The notes below the pieces were generated by a model that saw only the letters and a program-made list of their open reading frames with translations, did no database searches and was not told the origin of the DNA. The translations under genes and the position numbers were made by a program. 64,000 nt of DNA. It comes from Petaurus breviceps papuanus (Eukaryota > Chordata > Mammalia > Diprotodontia > Petauridae). The DNA lies in NCBI GenBank assembly GCA_028583685.1, contig JAMXIF010001178.1, positions 186,001 to 250,000 of the forward strand, given 5' to 3'. Shown piece by piece: positions 42,395 to 54,105 of this stretch. Numbering within the stretch: position 1 is the first letter of the stretch; the number at the start of each line of letters is the position of its first letter.

Positions 42395-42865
42395 ACTATA
42401 GTCTGCCTCCTTTCTCCATCCTCTCCCACTAACCCTATCTCCAAAACCTCTGCACCAACCAGGATGGCTGTCCCCACAGCCCCCAGCCCACACACGAGCA
42501 TATATACCCTTTTAGCTCTCATGCTCTCCCCCTCACCTGAAATGCCTTTGTGACCATCTAATCTTACCCACTCTTCAAGGCCCAGCTCAGCTACTGCCTC
42601 CTCTGGGAAGCCTTCACTTACCACCAAAGTCTGAACAGATTTCCTTTTTTATCTAAACTTCCCCTAGCACTTAAAGTCTACATTACTCATTTGGTACGTA
42701 ACATAGACTTCTTTGTGTCTTTAATTAAGTTTTTATTTATATGTGTTTTATCTCCCCAACTGAATTAAGATCCATAAAGCCATGTCTCAAGTGTTTCTAT
42801 ATTCCCCATGGTACCTACCGCAGAACCTGGCATACAGTAGGCATCAATCAAGATTAGTTGATCAC
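42395..42865 (+). mobile_element. L2 3' end
   Basis: 'AAGGCCCAGCTCAGCTACTG', 'CTCTGGGAAGCCTTCACTTA', 'TGGCATACAGTAGGCATCAA'. Confidence 0.8.
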
Positions 42866-43019
42866 AATGGTGTCTGATTCTCTGATCTTTGACCCTTCTC
42901 TCCTTATTCTGCCCAACAACAATCCTCAGAGAGGATAAAAAAAGAAAAGGGATGGAGGTCAGGACATGAGTAAGGCATAGCCTTACTGGGATTCATATCT
43001 TCTTTTTGTAACATAAAGG

Positions 43020-43195
43020 CCCTTTGGATGTCTGGAGAAACCTATGGTACCCTTCTCAGAAAAAAATTTTTTTAACACAAAATAAAATACACAGAATTAC
43101 AAAGGAATCCAATTATATTGGAATATAGGCATCAACATATTTTTAAAAACACAAAACAAGTTCACAAACCACTGGCTAAGAATCCTTGGCCTAGA
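43020..43195 (-). mobile_element. hAT fossil fragment
   Basis: 'ACACAGAATTACAAAGGAAT' and 'ACAAACCACTGGCTAAGAAT' match the hAT type at 47830 and 55030. Confidence 0.6.
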
Positions 43196-44367
43196 AGATG
43201 AGAGTTTCCTTGGTTAGAATGGCTAGGCCTGGTGGTGTCTGAATGGAGCTCAGTCCTTTGACATTAGTCTACAGAGTGAGTGATTTTCATTCCCAGACAG
43301 TTTAGAGCCCCAGGCATCTTGGATCTTGGTATGTTCTGCAGAGAGCAGGGCTCTTTGTAGAAGAGGGAGGGAGGGAGGAAGGGGAGATGTGAGGAAGAAG
43401 GCACTCAACCATGAGAGAAATCACATTGTGCCTAGAAGCCCAGCTCAGTAACTGTGTGGGCCTTTGTGCTTCTGTTGATTGGCAGGAATGGGGTGCCCCC
43501 CCCATCGTAGCAAGGGTAATGATCCCCTGGGCTGGGCTAGGCTAGACTGTCTTCTGTCCCCATCATTGAGGAAGTGTACTAAGTCCTCAGCTCTGAGCTT
43601 GGATAGCTGCCTGCTAGCTCCAAGCTTCCAGCTGGAGGCCAAGGCTGGGGGAAGCACAGCCGGGCTTTCTTAAAGAGAGGATGGCAACAATGCCAGGGCT
43701 GTCTGCTGCTTCCCAGGCTTGGAGAAAAGGGGGCAGGGAGGCCTTAGAAAGTGGGGGGAGGGCCTTAGAAGCTTGCAGGTGCTACTTGGGGATGTTACAG
43801 GGATAGGCCCCCCCAAATGGTTATGTCAAGTGTATCACCCCCCCAAACCAATAAGTGCCAGGAGGAGAAAGGAGGACCATAATGAGAGCTGTTGCAATCA
43901 GTTCATCAACATGTATCTAGTGGCCCCATCCTCAGAAAATCACAACTCCTTGATGTGCCGACATGTTTGTCAGTTCCTCTACTGTATGGCTAGCACTGTG
44001 TTACAGGAAAAAGGGAGAAAGGAAAGGAAAAGACGTGGTCTCTGCTCTCAAGGGCACTTATAATCTAGCTGAGAAGATAAGAGTCACATGAAACAAAAAC
44101 AAAGGAAAAACAAGATTATATATAAACAAAGACTTTACATGCTATTGGGGATCATCAGAGGCTGAGGAGAGGTGAAAGAAGAATTTAAACTGGGTGAGAA
44201 GTCTTAAAGGTGGAACCTGACAGCCTCTCTGTTTGTCCTCTCTTCTCAGTCTAGAATCCGAAAGGACTAGACTGTCTTACCACTGTGTGTCTTTGGGCTT
44301 TTCACCTACCTTCTCTGTGCCCCAACTAAATATATGACTTCTTGGTGGGTTAGAAAGCAGGAAGAGA
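43196..44367. other. intron 8, nothing named apart from a dispersed-repeat scrap
   Basis: A scrap of the 24095 family lies at about 43910-44220. Opposite-strand frames at 43300-43670 are unrecognised. Confidence 0.45.
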
Positions 44368-44540
44368 GGGGCAGCCAGGTGGCACAGTGAATAGAGCACC
44401 GACCCTGGAGTCAGGAGGACCCGAGTTCAAATCTGGCCCCAGACACTTAACACTTACTAGCCATGTGATCTTGGGCAAGTCACTTAACCCCAATTTCCCT
44501 GTCTTCCCCCCTCCAAAAGGTTTTGAAAAAAAAAAAAAGG
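44368..44540 (+). mobile_element. tRNA-like SINE, full length
   Basis: 'GGGGCAGCCAGGTGGCACAG', 'GAGTTCAAATCTGGCC', 'CTTAACCCCAATTTCCC', A tail. Confidence 0.92.
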
Positions 44541-44935
44541 CAGAAAGAGAAAGGAAATTAGGAAGCTAAGGAATTTGTCAGTCTAGTAAGGCCTGGGAAG
44601 AAAGAAGAGCCCAAACACTTGAGCTAAATGATGACACCCTTCTTTTCTCAGCCCCTGTCAGAACATACAAATAGCATCCTCTCTTCTGGAAAAAGTCAAG
44701 GGCAGCACAGTGGCATCAGAGAGTTTCCCATTCATTTCTAAGACAAACTGGATTTTCAATGTCACACCATTAGGGAACAAAATTCAGTATTACCTAAATA
44801 CTCTACTCTCTGAAGGACTTTGTTAAATGATAGTTTTCTCTATAAGGAAGACCCTGAAAAGATTCTAAAAATACTAGTTAACAATATTAAAATAATAGTG
44901 ATAATTATTCCTAACATTTGTCCAGTACCCTCTAG

Positions 44936-45095
44936 AGGAGCAATGTTGAACTCAAATAAAAAGGGGGCCACATTCTTGTGGGCCGCACATTGACTTAGAA
45001 AAACATGTTAGTATTATGTTCTATTGCATTTTTATTCATTCTGTTAAATATTTCCCAGTTACATTTTAATCCAGTTTCTGTTTGACTCCTCTGCT
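44936..45095. mobile_element. hAT fossil fragment
   Basis: 'GGGGGCCACATTCTTGTGGG' and 'TTAAATATTTCCCAGTTACA' match the scrap at 20930. An L2 tail scrap follows near 45130-45190. Confidence 0.6.
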
Positions 45096-45249
45096 TTGGA
45101 GTTTCCAAAGGACTCTCCCCCCTCCCCTCCCCCATATGTCTCCAGCCCTTAGCACCTAGTAGGTAGTTAATAAATGTTTGTTTACTGACTGACATCCGTG
45201 ATCTCATTTGGTCCTCTCTACCTTGTGCGGCAGATTCATCAACATAAAA

Positions 45250-45420
45250 GGATAGAACTGGAAGGGACCTTAGAGGTCATCTAGCACAGCTCTCTTATTT
45301 TATGGATAGGGAGACTGAAGTCCAGAGAGGGGAAGTTCAAACAACATAAGCATTCGTAATAAAGTCAGAACTAGAACCCAGGTCCCTTGACTTAAAGTAC
45401 AGTGCTGACTCCCAGTCCAG
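45250..45420 (-). repeat. MIR relic
   Basis: 'GGAAGGGACCTTAGAGGTCA', 'ATGGATAGGGAGACTGAAGT', 'ACTAGAACCCAGGTCCCTTG'. Confidence 0.7.
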
Positions 45421-46245
45421 GTCTCTTTTAATTCTAGCAAATTTAACACCATTTATCAGGCTCCTATCTTATGCTAGATGCTGGGGATAGGAAGACAAAA
45501 ATGAAAGTATCCCTGCCCTCAAGAGGCTTACATTCTACTGGGGGAAGCAACAAGTATACACAAATTAATTTTTTTAAAAAGTCAAAGTATACCATGGTAA
45601 CTTGATTCTATCCTAACTTTCTATAGTTTTCACATCCTGTCACATCCTGCTGTTTAACAGTGTCTTCCCTTGTTCCTGTACTCTACCCCCTCAAATATTC
45701 ACTCAATCCTCCCATCTCCCTTTGTCTCCTTCCCTCCCTTGTGACTCTGCCCTTTTTTCTGAGCCACCCCCACCTCCTAGAAACAGCCGAGCAATTCCAC
45801 ATCATGTCACCTTTCCAAACCCCATCTATTCTAAAAATTTCCCAGTGCCTACCCCTGATCCCCCAACCCACTGCATTGTGACTGCTCTGTTCAGCATAAC
45901 TATTAGCAGATGCTGGGTACCCTGTGCCAAGATGGGGAACAGGCATCAGAGATAACTGCCCCTGAACTTGGGCTGGAAGGTACAGAAGGTACAGGGAGAG
46001 AAGTCCTCCCAGGAACCCAGAGACCCAAGGCAACAGACCTAGCAATAACAAGTCATGGAAATTTTAGGGACACCAAGAAGGCTGCCTCCCACAAAATAGC
46101 TAGATGATGTCTGAAATTGCAAATATTAGAGCTTCGTTCCTTTAGCTTAAGACAAAAAGGAAATGCTGTCCTTTATTAAAATGCAAGCCCTCACCCGGAG
46201 AAAGTTCATACATACTTAACTTCCTCAGTCATAGGATCATAGGAT
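45421..46245. other. intron 8, dispersed-repeat head then nothing named
   Basis: A head of the 24095 family lies at about 45445-45570. The open frames at 45680-46100 on both strands are unrecognised. Confidence 0.45.
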
Positions 46246-46249
46246 GTTT

Positions 46250-47218
46250 TCCCCCAATATATTTGTATTTATTTCCTTAATTATTTCTCAATTACTGTAA
46301 AAAAATTTTAACTTTTTTTGGAGGTATTGGAATTAAGGACTTGCTAAGGGTTACAGTGTCTGAGGCTAGATTTGAACTCAAGTCCTCTTGACTCTAGGGC
46401 TGGTGCTCAATCCCCTGTGGCACCTAGCTGCCCCTTCAACATTTGTTTTTTTTTTAATTTTGGGTTCCAAATTCTCTCCCTCCCTCCCTTCTCTTCCTCC
46501 CTCTTTGAGAAGAAAAACAATTTGATATAGATTATACATGTGAAGTCATGCGAAACATATTTCCATAATAGCCATGTTGCAAAAGAAAACACAGACAAAA
46601 AAAAAACACAAGAACAATTTAAAAACTTTAAAAAGTCTGCTTCAATCTGCATTCAGACTCCATCGGTTCACTCTCTGGAGGTGGACAGCATGTTTCATCA
46701 TTTGTCCTTTGGAATTGTCTTAGATCATTTTCTCGATCAGAGTAGCTAAATCTTCCATCGTTGATCATCCTTGTAGTATTTCTCTTACTGTGTTCCATGG
46801 TCTCCTGGTTCTGCTCACTTCACTGTGCATCATTTCAGATGAGTCTTCCCAGGTTTTTCTGAAAGCACCCTTCTCATTATCTTATCACAATCATATACCA
46901 CGACTGGTTCAGCCACTCCCCAGGTAATAGGCATCCTCTCAATTTCCAACTCTTTGCCACTACAGAAAGTGCTGCCATAAATATGTTTGCATTTTTTAAA
47001 TCTCTTTAGGATAGACACCTAGAAATAGGGTTGCTGGCTCAAAGGGTATGCACCATTTTCTAGCACTTTGGGCATAGTTCCAAATTGTTCTCCAGAATGG
47101 TTGGATCAGTGCACAACTCCACCAACAGTGCATCATTATTCCAGTTTGTCCACATTGTCTCCAGTATTTGTCATTTTCATTTTCTGTTGTATTAGCCAAT
47201 CTGCTAGGTATGAGGAAG
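46250..47218 (-). mobile_element. L1 3' UTR and ORF2 C-terminus with a SINE inside
   Basis: The minus strand retains ORF2 pieces such as CWWSCALIQPFWRTIWNYAQ and FLGVYPKEI. The 3' UTR landmark 'TTTGATATAGATTATACATG' follows. A reversed SINE splits the 3' end at 46313-46435. Confidence 0.88.
46313..46435 (-). mobile_element. tRNA-like SINE inside L1
   Basis: Reversed: 'GATTTGAACTCAAGTCCTC', 'CTGTGGCACCTAGCTGCCCC'. Somewhat shortened. Confidence 0.8.
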
Positions 47219-47224
47219 GTCATA

Positions 47225-47390
47225 GGATGTTAAGAACTAGAAGGAACCTTGGACATTATCTCATATACCACCTTCCTTGTTTTACATATAAGGAAACTGA
47301 GGCCAGAGAAGGAAAGTGACTGTTAAAGTCTAAACAGCGTCAAAGCAGGGATTAGAACCCATATCTTTTTGTCTCTTAATCCAAGGTTCA
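47225..47390 (-). repeat. MIR relic
   Basis: 'AGAAGGAACCTTGGACATTA', 'ATAAGGAAACTGAGGCCAGA'. Confidence 0.7.
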
Positions 47391-47507
47391 CTCTAGAGAT
47401 ATGGTCAATTTGAAATTTGTTTGAGGAACCAGAGGGATAGGAAAAGGATGGTACCACAAACAGAAGCTTGAAGACCTCCCTAAAATTGCAGTGTAGTCCT
47501 TGTAAAT

Positions 47508-47925
47508 CAGGAGTTCTTAACTTTTTTGTGTGCTTTGGACCCCTTTTGCTGCCTAGTGAAGCCAATGAACCTCTTCTCTGTATAATGTTTTTAAATCAGG
47601 CAGCCACATGATGTAACGGATAGAACAGTGGACCTGGAGTCAGGAAGACCTGAATTCAAATCCTGCCTCAGATGTTTACTAGCAGTGTGACTCTGGGCAA
47701 GGCATTTAACCTCTGCCTGCCTCAGTTTCCTCATCTCTAAAATGGGGATAATAATAGCACCTATCTCCCCAGGCCATTGAAACACTTTGCAAACCTTAAA
47801 GCACTATAGAAATGCTAGCAATTATTATTAAATGCATAGGATTACAAAGGAAACTATGTTGAAACATAGTTTTCAAATGAAAAACAAATAAAAAACCAAG
47901 CTCACGGACCCCATGTGAATAGCCC
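47508..47925. mobile_element. hAT fossil split by a MIR-like SINE
   Basis: 'GGAGTTCTTAACTTTTTTGT' to about 47590 and 'GCATAGGATTACAAAGGAAA' to about 47925 are two halves of the hAT type seen at 12461. The middle is a MIR (47595-47835). Confidence 0.65.
47595..47835 (+). repeat. MIR inside an hAT fossil
   Basis: 'CATGATGTAACGGATAGAAC', 'CTGCCTCAGTTTCCTCATCT', 'CACTATAGAAATGCTAGCAA'. Confidence 0.8.
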
Positions 47926-48008
47926 CTTCTGTAAAAGCATTACTGGGTACCTGTGTCTGCCATCCTAACATGCACACCTTTCCCTCTACCCTGGTGTTTG
48001 CTTTGCAG

Positions 48009-48132
48009 ATTGGAGATAGGAATGGAGAGCTCACTGCCCGTATGAACATTGCCCAGCTTCAGCTGGCCCTTGGGGAGGATACCAACACCAAGACAGAGGA
48101 AAGGCCTCACTACCCGGGCTATGAAGCTCAAG
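48009..48132 (+). CDS. GPSM1: GPSM1 coding exon 9, last TPR helix and start of linker
   Basis: Acceptor TGTTTGCTTTGCAG, donor CAAG/GTAGGT. Reads IGDRNGELTARMNIAQLQLA then LGEDTNTKTEERPHYPGYEA and Gln plus one base, so it leaves in phase 1. The first half matches rat AGS3 closely (IGDRNGELTARMNIA.LQLALG). The stretch EDTNTKTEERPHYP replaces the recalled mammalian RLTSPAA.EKPDLA, so the linker diverges while GYEAQ returns. The next expected exon (ARPKRTQ..., then the GoLoco motifs FFDLLxxxQSxRMDDQR) was searched for by eye through 64000 and not found. Confidence 0.97.
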
Positions 48133-48844
48133 GTAGGTGCCTTCTAGGACCCTGCTGGCCCCCATGTTGTCCAGATAATATGGGATAGAGGACTGTTGTG
48201 GTGGGACAAGTGGGCACAGCCATCAGTTTGTAACTTTTTCATGAAGCCAACCTGGCCAAACTCAACGTAAAGATTAAAATAGGATGCTGCCTTGTTGCAG
48301 GAAAACAGGAACTGGATTCAGAGAAATAAGACACCGGGATGGTTTGTGTCTTGTTTCATTGAAGGAAATGAGGCAGATGAAGATCTGTGCCTCGTTTCAC
48401 CAGGAAGAACCAGTTTCTACCGTGGCTTGCAGTGAAGGGCAGGAGAGCTGGGTTATATACAGGACTTTGGCCTTTGTGTTCCCAAGATTTAGAGTCTCTG
48501 GAGGAAGGAAGGAAAAACCATCCCCCCCCCCCACTCCCTGAAAGCCCCCCGTAGGCCTGGCTATTGATAGCTCCTGGATAGTGCCCTCTCCCTAGGAAGG
48601 AGCTCTGGGACCAGAGAAATCTAAAAATCTGCAGCCCTGGCTGTGGAGGACAGGGACCAGAAGAGCAATGCTCCAAAAGAGCCTGTATGCCTCCAGGCAT
48701 ACTTTGCTCCCCTGGATTGAGGGAAGCTCTGCCCTGTGTATCATGCCAAGCCATTTGGAGTGCTGTGGCCAAGTTCATACCTGCAGTGTTCTATGTAGCT
48801 CTAGCTGCCACATTTTAGAAAGGTCCTTGCCAGGGGTATAGTTA
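48133..48844. other. start of intron 9, unclassified
   Basis: Includes a minus-strand frame of 140 codons (48356-48778) and a minus-strand TATA-like GTATATAACC near 48452. This might mark another old LTR, but no convincing ends or flanking repeats were found. Confidence 0.4.
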
Positions 48845-49020
48845 TAAGAAGCCTGGTTCTGAATCAGAGGGTCTGGGTTCAAGTCCTGCTTCTGACACTG
48901 GCTACCTGAAGGGCCTCAGGAAAGTCAGTTAATTTCTCTGGACCTCAGTTTCCTCATTTGTAAAATGAATGAGTTATACTAGATGGTCTCTGTCCTTTCC
49001 AGCCCTAGATCCTATAAAGC
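48845..49020 (+). repeat. MIR
   Basis: 'GGTCTGGGTTCAAGTCCTGC', 'GACCTCAGTTTCCTCATTTG'. Confidence 0.8.
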
Positions 49021-49059
49021 AACTGGCGATTGGAGAAACACAGAGAGCGATGAATGTGG

Positions 49060-49218
49060 TTATGGGAGATAGAGCACTAGATTTAGGAAGACCTGGTAGC
49101 TGTATGACCTTGGACAAGTCACTTTATCTCTGTGGGCCTCAGTTTCCTCATTTGTAAAGTGAGGGTGTTAGACTAAATGACATCTGAGTCCCTCTCAGCT
49201 CCAGATCTGTGATCCTGT
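49060..49218 (+). repeat. MIR
   Basis: 'TGACCTTGGACAAGTCACTT', 'GGCCTCAGTTTCCTCATTTG', next to the previous copy. Confidence 0.75.
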
Positions 49219-50925
49219 GGTGAGGGGACTCAAAACTATTGTATAAGAGTAGGAAGTAGGTGGGGGTGGTTAACCTGGAAAAGAAGAGACTGAAGAGGGG
49301 AGAGGTGCAGCTTTAGACAACAATCTGAGGGGTTGTCACGTTGAAACGAGAGCAAACTTGTTCTGTGGGTTTCTGAAGATCAGAACTAAGACCAATAGGA
49401 TTAGGCAGCACATTTCTACATAATGTAAGGAAGAACTTTCTAACAATCAGAGCTGTCTGAAAATAGAGTAGGCTGCCTTGGCGATGAGTAAGCGCGCTCA
49501 GGCAGAGACGAAGCCCCCGCTGTCAGGGATGCTCCAGAGGGGTTTCCTGTGCTGGGTGGGAGTTTTAACTAGATCATAATAATAATTCCTCACGTTTATG
49601 GAGAGCTCCTCCATTTTCAAAGTGCTGTTTACATGTGACCTCGGAGATTCTCTGATTTCTTAGTGAAGGAAGGACTCCTTTCAGGCCTGCTTTGGAGTCA
49701 GCTCCATTTTGCCCCTCTCTCCCCCAAGTGGGAGGCACCTGCTTGTACCCTGTGTTCTTCTCCATTGAATTTCACAAACATTTTCATCTGTGACCTCCTG
49801 TCAAGGGTCTCCCACCACTACTTTGTTTTGTTACCCTCACTACTAATGAGGAGGCATTTAATACCTGGCATTAAGCTAGGTACTAGAGAAATAAAGACAA
49901 AAGTGGAACCATACCTGCCCTCAAGGAGCTTCTAGTCCAGCCGGATGTGACAACATATACATAGGCAGGAATAAACAGAGGATACCAAGTTTAGAACTCT
50001 ACAACATATCTCTTCCTCTACAAAATTCTCCTGTGACCCTCCCATCACCAAGAATTTAGCGAGAGACTGGGCAGGTTGTTCCAGAAAGTTTTAGATTACA
50101 AAGCATCCCATTTCCCCAGCCATTTCCAAAGCTGTCATGTCCAAAAGGTCCAGGGAACCCGTACTGGAAGCAGGTGACCTTGCAGAGATTCCTGCTGAGG
50201 TCACTGGAAACAGTTCAGTTTTCCTTCCCCCCCCACCCCCCCTTGTGGAGACAAGCAAGGGAGGCAAGGCCAAGTTGTAGGGATGGATGTGCTTTCCCGC
50301 TTGGAAATAAGAGTATGCAGTGGAGAAGGAGGGAGAGGATGCCTGGGAGTGTGGATGCCCTGTTAATTAGGCAGCATTTGGCATCCAAGCCCCAGCTGCC
50401 TATAACGACCTCATTCATTGGAACTGCCACTGATCCATTTCCCAGGTCAATTCTGTTCCCAGCACAAGTACAGAATGTTCTCCTGGAAAAAAAAAAAGTA
50501 GAGGGAATAGAAGGGGGAGGTATGTGGAGAAATACAGAGAGGAGGAGTGAGAATGGCATGGTAGAATCTGTACATGCTTCCTGGAGGAAAGGAAGGGCTG
50601 GGCCAAGTCAGAGAGCTCAGTCTTCCCTGTCATTTTCAGGAGGCTTGCTTACAGTGTTTGTTCAGATTTCTTTCCCTATGGCTTGGGATGGAGTGGTGAG
50701 GGGCCTTCCTGAAGACAGGGGTTCACCCCAGGCCAAAGGAGTTGGACCTGGAATGGACCTCTAAACCCAGTATAATCCAAACAGTAAATCATCACTGCCG
50801 TATACTGGTTGAGATGTCACAGTCTGGCCAATCTATGAGATTCTGCTGGGCCTTGTTACTATTCTCACTATTGCAACTCTCATTACGGGGGAAGGGGGCA
50901 CAAGGGAAGGGAACAAGAAGTCCCA
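49219..50925. other. intron 9, no exon recognised
   Basis: Holds the longest frame in the window (50174-50764, 196 codons, +). It has no recognised motif and no splice logic, so it is not called. A dispersed-repeat head lies near 49845-49970 and C and A runs near 50228 and 50488. Confidence 0.4.
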
Positions 50926-50929
50926 CTAC

Positions 50930-51155
50930 AGGGCAGGCCCTGTGCTAAGTGCCTCCCAAATATTATCCCATTTGATCTTTACAACAACCCCTGAAGGTTG
51001 GTGCTCTTAATGATCCCCATTTTATAGTTGAGGAAACTGAGGCAGAGGTTAAGGAACTTACTGAGGATCACACAGCTACTAGTATCTGAGTCCAGATTTG
51101 AACTTGAGTCTTCTTCACTCCAGGCCTAGCACTCTATCCACCATGTTACCCAACT
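50930..51155 (-). repeat. MIR, nearly full length
   Basis: 'GGGCAGGCCCTGTGCTAAGT', 'TTGAGGAAACTGAGGCAGAG', 'CAGATTTGAACTTGAGTCTT'. Confidence 0.8.
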
Positions 51156-51581
51156 GTCTATGGCACAATCTGGACAAGTTCCACCCTCACTCAACACTAC
51201 TGCTAGGACCAGGCTAAGGAAATTTCTCTCCCAAATTGACTCATGAGTGCTAGTCTCCACTCTTCATCTGGAGGTCATCAGAGAACCCTACCCTGAGAAG
51301 AGCCCAGGAAAGAGAAACCAAGATACCCTGGACGAGCTGTACAGGCAGAGAAGGTGATGGAATAGAAGCAAAGATTCCTTCAGACTCTTCTCTAGCTGGA
51401 GAGAAACCCCAAGACATAGGAAATAGCCTAGCATTCAATGGACAGATGCTATTCAGAGGGGGATAAGTGGCAGTTAGAATGGCTAACAGTGGAAGTTGTG
51501 TCTTGGGCTAGTAAAAACAGTAGTACTAATAACTGACATAGTGCTTTGATGTTTGCCAGGAAGTTTACATGGATCTCATTT

Positions 51582-51732
51582 TTAAAATTTTTTTTACTTT
51601 TTGGAGGGCAGTTGGGGTTAAGTGACTTGCCCAAGGTCACACAGCTAGTTAAGTGTCTGAGACCAGATTTGAACTCAGGTCCTCCTGACTCCAGGGCCAG
51701 TGCTGTATTCACTGTGCCACCCAGCCTCCCCA
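51582..51732 (-). mobile_element. tRNA-like SINE inserted in a MIR
   Basis: Reversed full copy ('TTGGGGTTAAGTGACTTGCC', 'CTGTGCCACCCAGCCTCCCC'). Flanks CATGGATCTCATTT (51568-51581) and CATGTATCTCATTT (51733-51746) match at 13 of 14. MIR text lies on both sides (from about 51515). Confidence 0.9.
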
Positions 51733-51759
51733 CATGTATCTCATTTGATCTGAGTTGAC

Positions 51760-53149
51760 CTGATCCCTGGGACATACTTTCCTATGTTTTCCAGGGTGGG
51801 GAAAGGAGCACTTCTTAGTGCTATTGATTTCTTCGTTCAGCTACTAGAACTTGCACCAGAAAGGGGGTGGCCAGTGTCCCTCTGGCAGCACCACTGCCCA
51901 GAGATGCCACACTCCTCTATAGGTCTTGGCAGAGGCATGGAGAAGCTTGCCAGCAGCAAGGAGGTAGGGGAATGAGGCCCATCCTTCTGGAAAACAAAAG
52001 GTCTGTCACCGGGGGGCTCCCAGACACTCTATGTCACTACAGGGTTAGAGGAGGGTGGCAGGCTTAAAAAAAAACCTGCTTGTATGTAGTATGGGATAAA
52101 GCAACTGTCTCCCGTTCCTCAGTAACAGAGTAAACTTTGGTTCTGCATTACTCTCGAGGGTGGCAGCTAGGGAGCTACAATGGATTGGAGAAGGAGAGAG
52201 AGTGACCTTTCTAGGGAAACTGCCTCCAGAATTCCTTCTTGGAGTCTGTGTCATTGCCTGGGGGGCCAGCTTTATTTTCAGCAGTTAAGATCCAGAATGG
52301 ATAGAAGTTTCATCACATATTTGGAAAGAGGCTAGTGTCTCCATGGGAAGCATCAGTCCCTCCCACAGAGTTAATGGTGGTTGGAAAGAGAACAAATCGA
52401 AGGTCTTGTCACCTAGACCACAGAGAGGCTGTTCTAGAAGTTCCAGCCCAGAGAATGAGTGATGAGGCTAGGCCTAGGGCCTAAGCTCTCCCTTGCACAC
52501 TGCTCCTCTAGGATGTTGGGAAAGAGCACCTACATAGTCAAAAATCCTCAGCACTGCCATGGGAGATCAAGGTAGTGGTGCTCAGATTACCAGGGTTATG
52601 TGGGTACTAGGTATGCTGTCTCCCCTTAACTTTTTGTGGGTAGCCAGGTCCTAAGGAAAGATAATAGGATCATGGAAAAAAAATATTGGAGCCCACAGAG
52701 CTGTGGTCTCTCCATCTCCAACCAGAAATCTTGGACATCCTGTCCCTCCCAAGAATTAGAGGTCAGAAGAGACCAAGGATCATGAGTTCCTGGAAAAACC
52801 AACAGACAGGAGGCTGGCAGTATATGAGGTAGGCCATGACACAGTGATGGCAGGGGATCCCTTGCTCTTCTGGATTCTGGGTCAAAATTCAGTGCTTATA
52901 TTCAATCACTCCTCCTTCATTTACAGCTTAAAGCCAAAATGAGATCTGAGACTAAGATCTATCAGAAGACCAAGGATGGGGCAGAGATAAGTCTGGGGAT
53001 TAGTGGGGATGGAAGGAAATTAAACCAACTTCCTCCCTTATGCCCTTGGAACCTTAGATAAGGACAAGGACTGGACCTGTGATTTCATCAGTGTAAGGAA
53101 CTCCCAGATAAGGCAGTTCCTTCCCCCAATGCAGGTCTGCACCTTTTCT
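51760..53149. other. intron 9, nothing named
   Basis: Unique-looking, moderately GC-rich sequence. No GoLoco-coding stretch found in any frame by eye. Confidence 0.45.
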
Positions 53150-53290
53150 GCCACTTATAGTCTGTTGCCTAGAACAGAGAAGCTGAGTGATTTGCCCAGA
53201 GTCTCACAGCCAATTCGTGTCAAAGGCAGTACTTGAATTCAGGTCTTTGTGGTTTCTAGGCTCCTGCTCCATCCCCTACGCCATGCTGCC
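53150..53290 (-). repeat. MIR relic
   Basis: 'AGTGATTTGCCCAGAGTCTC', 'GTACTTGAATTCAGGTCTTT'. A run of 12 G follows at 53333-53343. Confidence 0.55.
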
Positions 53291-54035
53291 CTCAGAACAA
53301 AGGAACTAAATCTGAGACACTAGTGCAGAGCTGGGGGGGGGGGAGGGGCAAGTTGGGAAATTCCAGCACTGGAGGATCCTGGTTGTGGAACAGGGAGTAA
53401 CCACCTGGAAATGTGGGTGGAGCCAGAGAGGAGGTGGGGAACCACAAAACAGTGGGAAAGAGTTCAAGCTAAAAGAAAAGCACTGGGCACAAGCCAGTCC
53501 GGAGGGAGAGAGAAGAAGGAGCAGAGCTGGGAAGGGGCAGGCCTAAGGAGAAAACAAATGCCTCCGTGAGAAACATTGCGTAGAGTAGGTCAGGAGGGAT
53601 GAGAAATTGAAAGTAGTTGGGTCTGTTCTGGTCGTCTTATCTAACTTGGATGGAGACATTGCCTGTCTTCCTGAGAGCAGGCTGGATACATCCCCAGGGA
53701 AACCTGTGGTGCTACAGAGCTGTGCCTAGAGCCCCAGCCTACGGCATCTGCTGCATGGATAGTGCCCACTCTGTGGGGTGTCCCCTAGGACGAATGCTTT
53801 ATGGCCTTCCCTGGGAGATGTGCAGCCCTGTTCCCTCCCCTTGCCTGCTTCTCTCTCCTGCTGGAAGTGATTCAGAGCCAGTACGGGGGTGGTTGAGTGG
53901 GACGAGGGGAACAGCAATCTGATTTTCCCTTCAGCAGCCTTGCATGGCTCCTTTGACTAGACAGAGAATCCTTTCACCATTAACCAGTATAAGAATTCCT
54001 TCCCTGAAGGAGGGCAGAACCACAGACCATCCCAG
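53291..54035. other. intron 9, nothing named
   Basis: Unique-looking. A + frame at 53617-53922 (101 codons) is unrecognised. Confidence 0.45.
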
Positions 54036-54060
54036 GGTGTGTGTGTGTGTGTGTGTGTGC

Positions 54061-54102
<42 letters not shown>
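54036..54102 (+). repeat. (GT)n microsatellite
   Basis: GT repeats with two GC interruptions. Confidence 0.97.

Positions 54103-54105
<3 letters not shown>

Noticed and set aside
48294-48815. Possible third LTR fossil (minus-strand TATA-like GTATATAACC, start TGTTGCAGG)
   Set aside because: No matching flanking duplication or far end could be fixed; kept as unclassified intron.
50174-50764. Longest open frame in the window, 196 codons, + strand, in intron 9
   Set aside because: No recognised motif, runs through a poly-A-like Lys stretch, and has neither splice logic nor a homologue that I know; an ORF of this length is possible by chance in GC-richer intron sequence.
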